From Anaerophaga thermohalophila DSM 12881 (lineage in GTDB: Bacteria > Bacteroidota > Bacteroidia > Bacteroidales > Marinilabiliaceae), in NCBI RefSeq assembly GCF_000191885.1, contig NZ_AEWI01000058.1, forward strand, positions 1 to 43,679: a stretch of 43,679 nucleotides of DNA, given 5' to 3'. Below, one piece after another: positions 43,110-43,679 of this stretch. The position numbers and the translations under genes are program-made. A model generated the notes under the pieces. The model had not been told where the DNA came from, made no database searches, and saw only the letters and a program-made list of their open reading frames with translations. The first letter of the stretch is position 1. The number at the start of each line of letters is the position of its first letter.

Positions 43110-43407
43110 ATCCTTTCATTTTATCAGGATCTTGCCTGGAATCAAAAATGTCAGTGATATAAATATATTCATCTATTACCCTGTAGATAATTTTGTAATG
43201 GCTTTCTATTATCCGGCGATAACCTAAATCCAGATGTTCCAAATAAGGTTCTTTCTGGCCTTGTAGTGGGTGTAAGAGCAAGGTATCTGCTTTGTCTAAA
43301 ATGCGATCCCTGATTTCAAGCAATTTCTCTTGTGTTACTTTTGGCGCAATAAATTCTAAAGCTTCTTCAAGGCCAAAAAGTGCTTGTTCTGTGTAAATAA
43401 GTTTCAT
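43108..43407 (-). CDS. RelE/ParE-superfamily toxin
   Basis: A 99-aa type II toxin of the ParE/RelE fold: MKLIYTEQALFGLEEALEFI, then KLLEIRDRILDKADTLLLHPLQGQ and LGYRRIIESHYKIIYRVIDEYIYITDIFDSRQDP. It differs throughout from the toxin at 35294, so it is not a recent duplicate. It starts on the last base of the antitoxin gene (ATGA-type overlap). The product probably inhibits gyrase or translation; the subfamily is not determined. Confidence 0.85.
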   Translation of the reverse strand: MKLIYTEQALFGLEEALEFIAPKVTQEKLLEIRDRILDKADTLLLHPLQGQKEPYLEHLDLGYRRIIESHYKIIYRVIDEYIYITDIFDSRQDPDKMKG

Positions 43408-43628
43408 TAACGCCCCAAATTAGCAGTTCTTTTTTCGATTTCAGCCCTTGAACAAACCCTCCCTGATTGGATGTCTGCTTCGGATTTACGAGCCCTGCTT
43501 TCTAATTTTGTCTTTAACGCTTCTTCTTTGCGTAGCCTTTCATAAAACTCATCTAAAGTACTTTCGTTTGCAATATGCAAACGGCTGTGTATGAAGTCTC
43601 TTTTTTCTACTGCGTTCATGATTTCCAT
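43407..43628 (-). CDS. Antitoxin of the second RelE/ParE pair
   Basis: A 73-aa charged helical protein (MEIMNAVEKRDFIHSRLHIANES...) with a C-terminal tail RAEIEKRTANLGR. Apart from MEIM it is unrelated in sequence to the antitoxin at 35591. The gene overlaps the toxin by one base, and its upstream region is the shared 49-bp block. Confidence 0.8.
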   Translation of the reverse strand: MEIMNAVEKRDFIHSRLHIANESTLDEFYERLRKEEALKTKLESRARKSEADIQSGRVCSRAEIEKRTANLGR

Positions 43629-43630
43629 TG

Positions 43631-43679
43631 TTTTATCTTCTACAAATTTAACGATTAATAATTACTTTCTGTTTCATTT
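43631..43679 (-). promoter_or_regulatory. 49-bp upstream block shared by both toxin-antitoxin modules, copy 2
   Basis: Identical to 35842-35890 for its whole visible length and cut off by the window edge. It includes the TAAATTTG promoter box and the reverse-strand TGA that, in copy 1, ends the recombinase fragment, so another recombinase 3' end may lie just outside the window. Confidence 0.85.

Noticed and set aside
1..43679. tRNA or rRNA genes
   Set aside because: I looked for T-loop motifs and rRNA blocks on both strands and found none; a dedicated scan would be needed to exclude them fully.

Overview
This 43.7-kb window reads as chromosome of a Bacteroidota bacterium, probably near Marinilabiliales/Prolixibacteraceae (order-level placement is inference). 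Signs are a SusC-type TonB-dependent receptor, an M3 lipoprotein peptidase, an OmpA protein with PD40 repeats, a propeller/Y_Y_Y/LuxR regulator, a DUF2807 protein, TAnnTTTG promoter boxes and general lack of Shine-Dalgarno sequences. I see no tRNA, rRNA or CRISPR array.

Region 1 (1-34.2 kb) is ordinary chromosome. In order: a SusC receptor cut by the left edge; a DUF389 membrane protein and an MscS channel; the putrescine pair agmatine deiminase (aguA) and N-carbamoylputrescine amidase (aguB), followed by an SGNH hydrolase and a small CxxCxxCC metal-site protein; a DUF2807 protein; a large SNF2 helicase; an NAD(P)H:quinone-reductase-like flavoprotein; YigZ; an SMP-30 protein; ribosomal protein L19; PlsC with an OmpA/TPR/PD40 protein; the LuxR-type propeller regulator; ffh-folD; a Gfo/Idh/MocA protein with an altered EKP motif; a metallophosphoesterase; topoisomerase III; and an M3 peptidase. 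The spacers between these genes carry several interspersed repeat families. The clearest is a 141-142 bp palindromic MITE-like element with 6-7 bp target-site duplications.

Region 2 (34.4-43.7 kb) is an accessory, decaying, cassette-like segment. It holds two unrelated toxin-antitoxin pairs in matching flanks: a 49-bp identical upstream block that runs into the 3' end of a tyrosine recombinase, and a ~220-230 bp downstream repeat. It also holds a VapBC-type pair, three damaged XRE regulators, a remnant with IS21-like iterons, an internally deleted transposase, and two pairs in which a truncated protein precedes a small exported or membrane protein. A GC-rich, palindrome-rich noncoding stretch sits beside one downstream repeat.

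The part most worth following up is the shared framing of the two toxin-antitoxin modules, which suggests cassette exchange at recombinase-linked sites. The MITE family is the best-supported structural finding.
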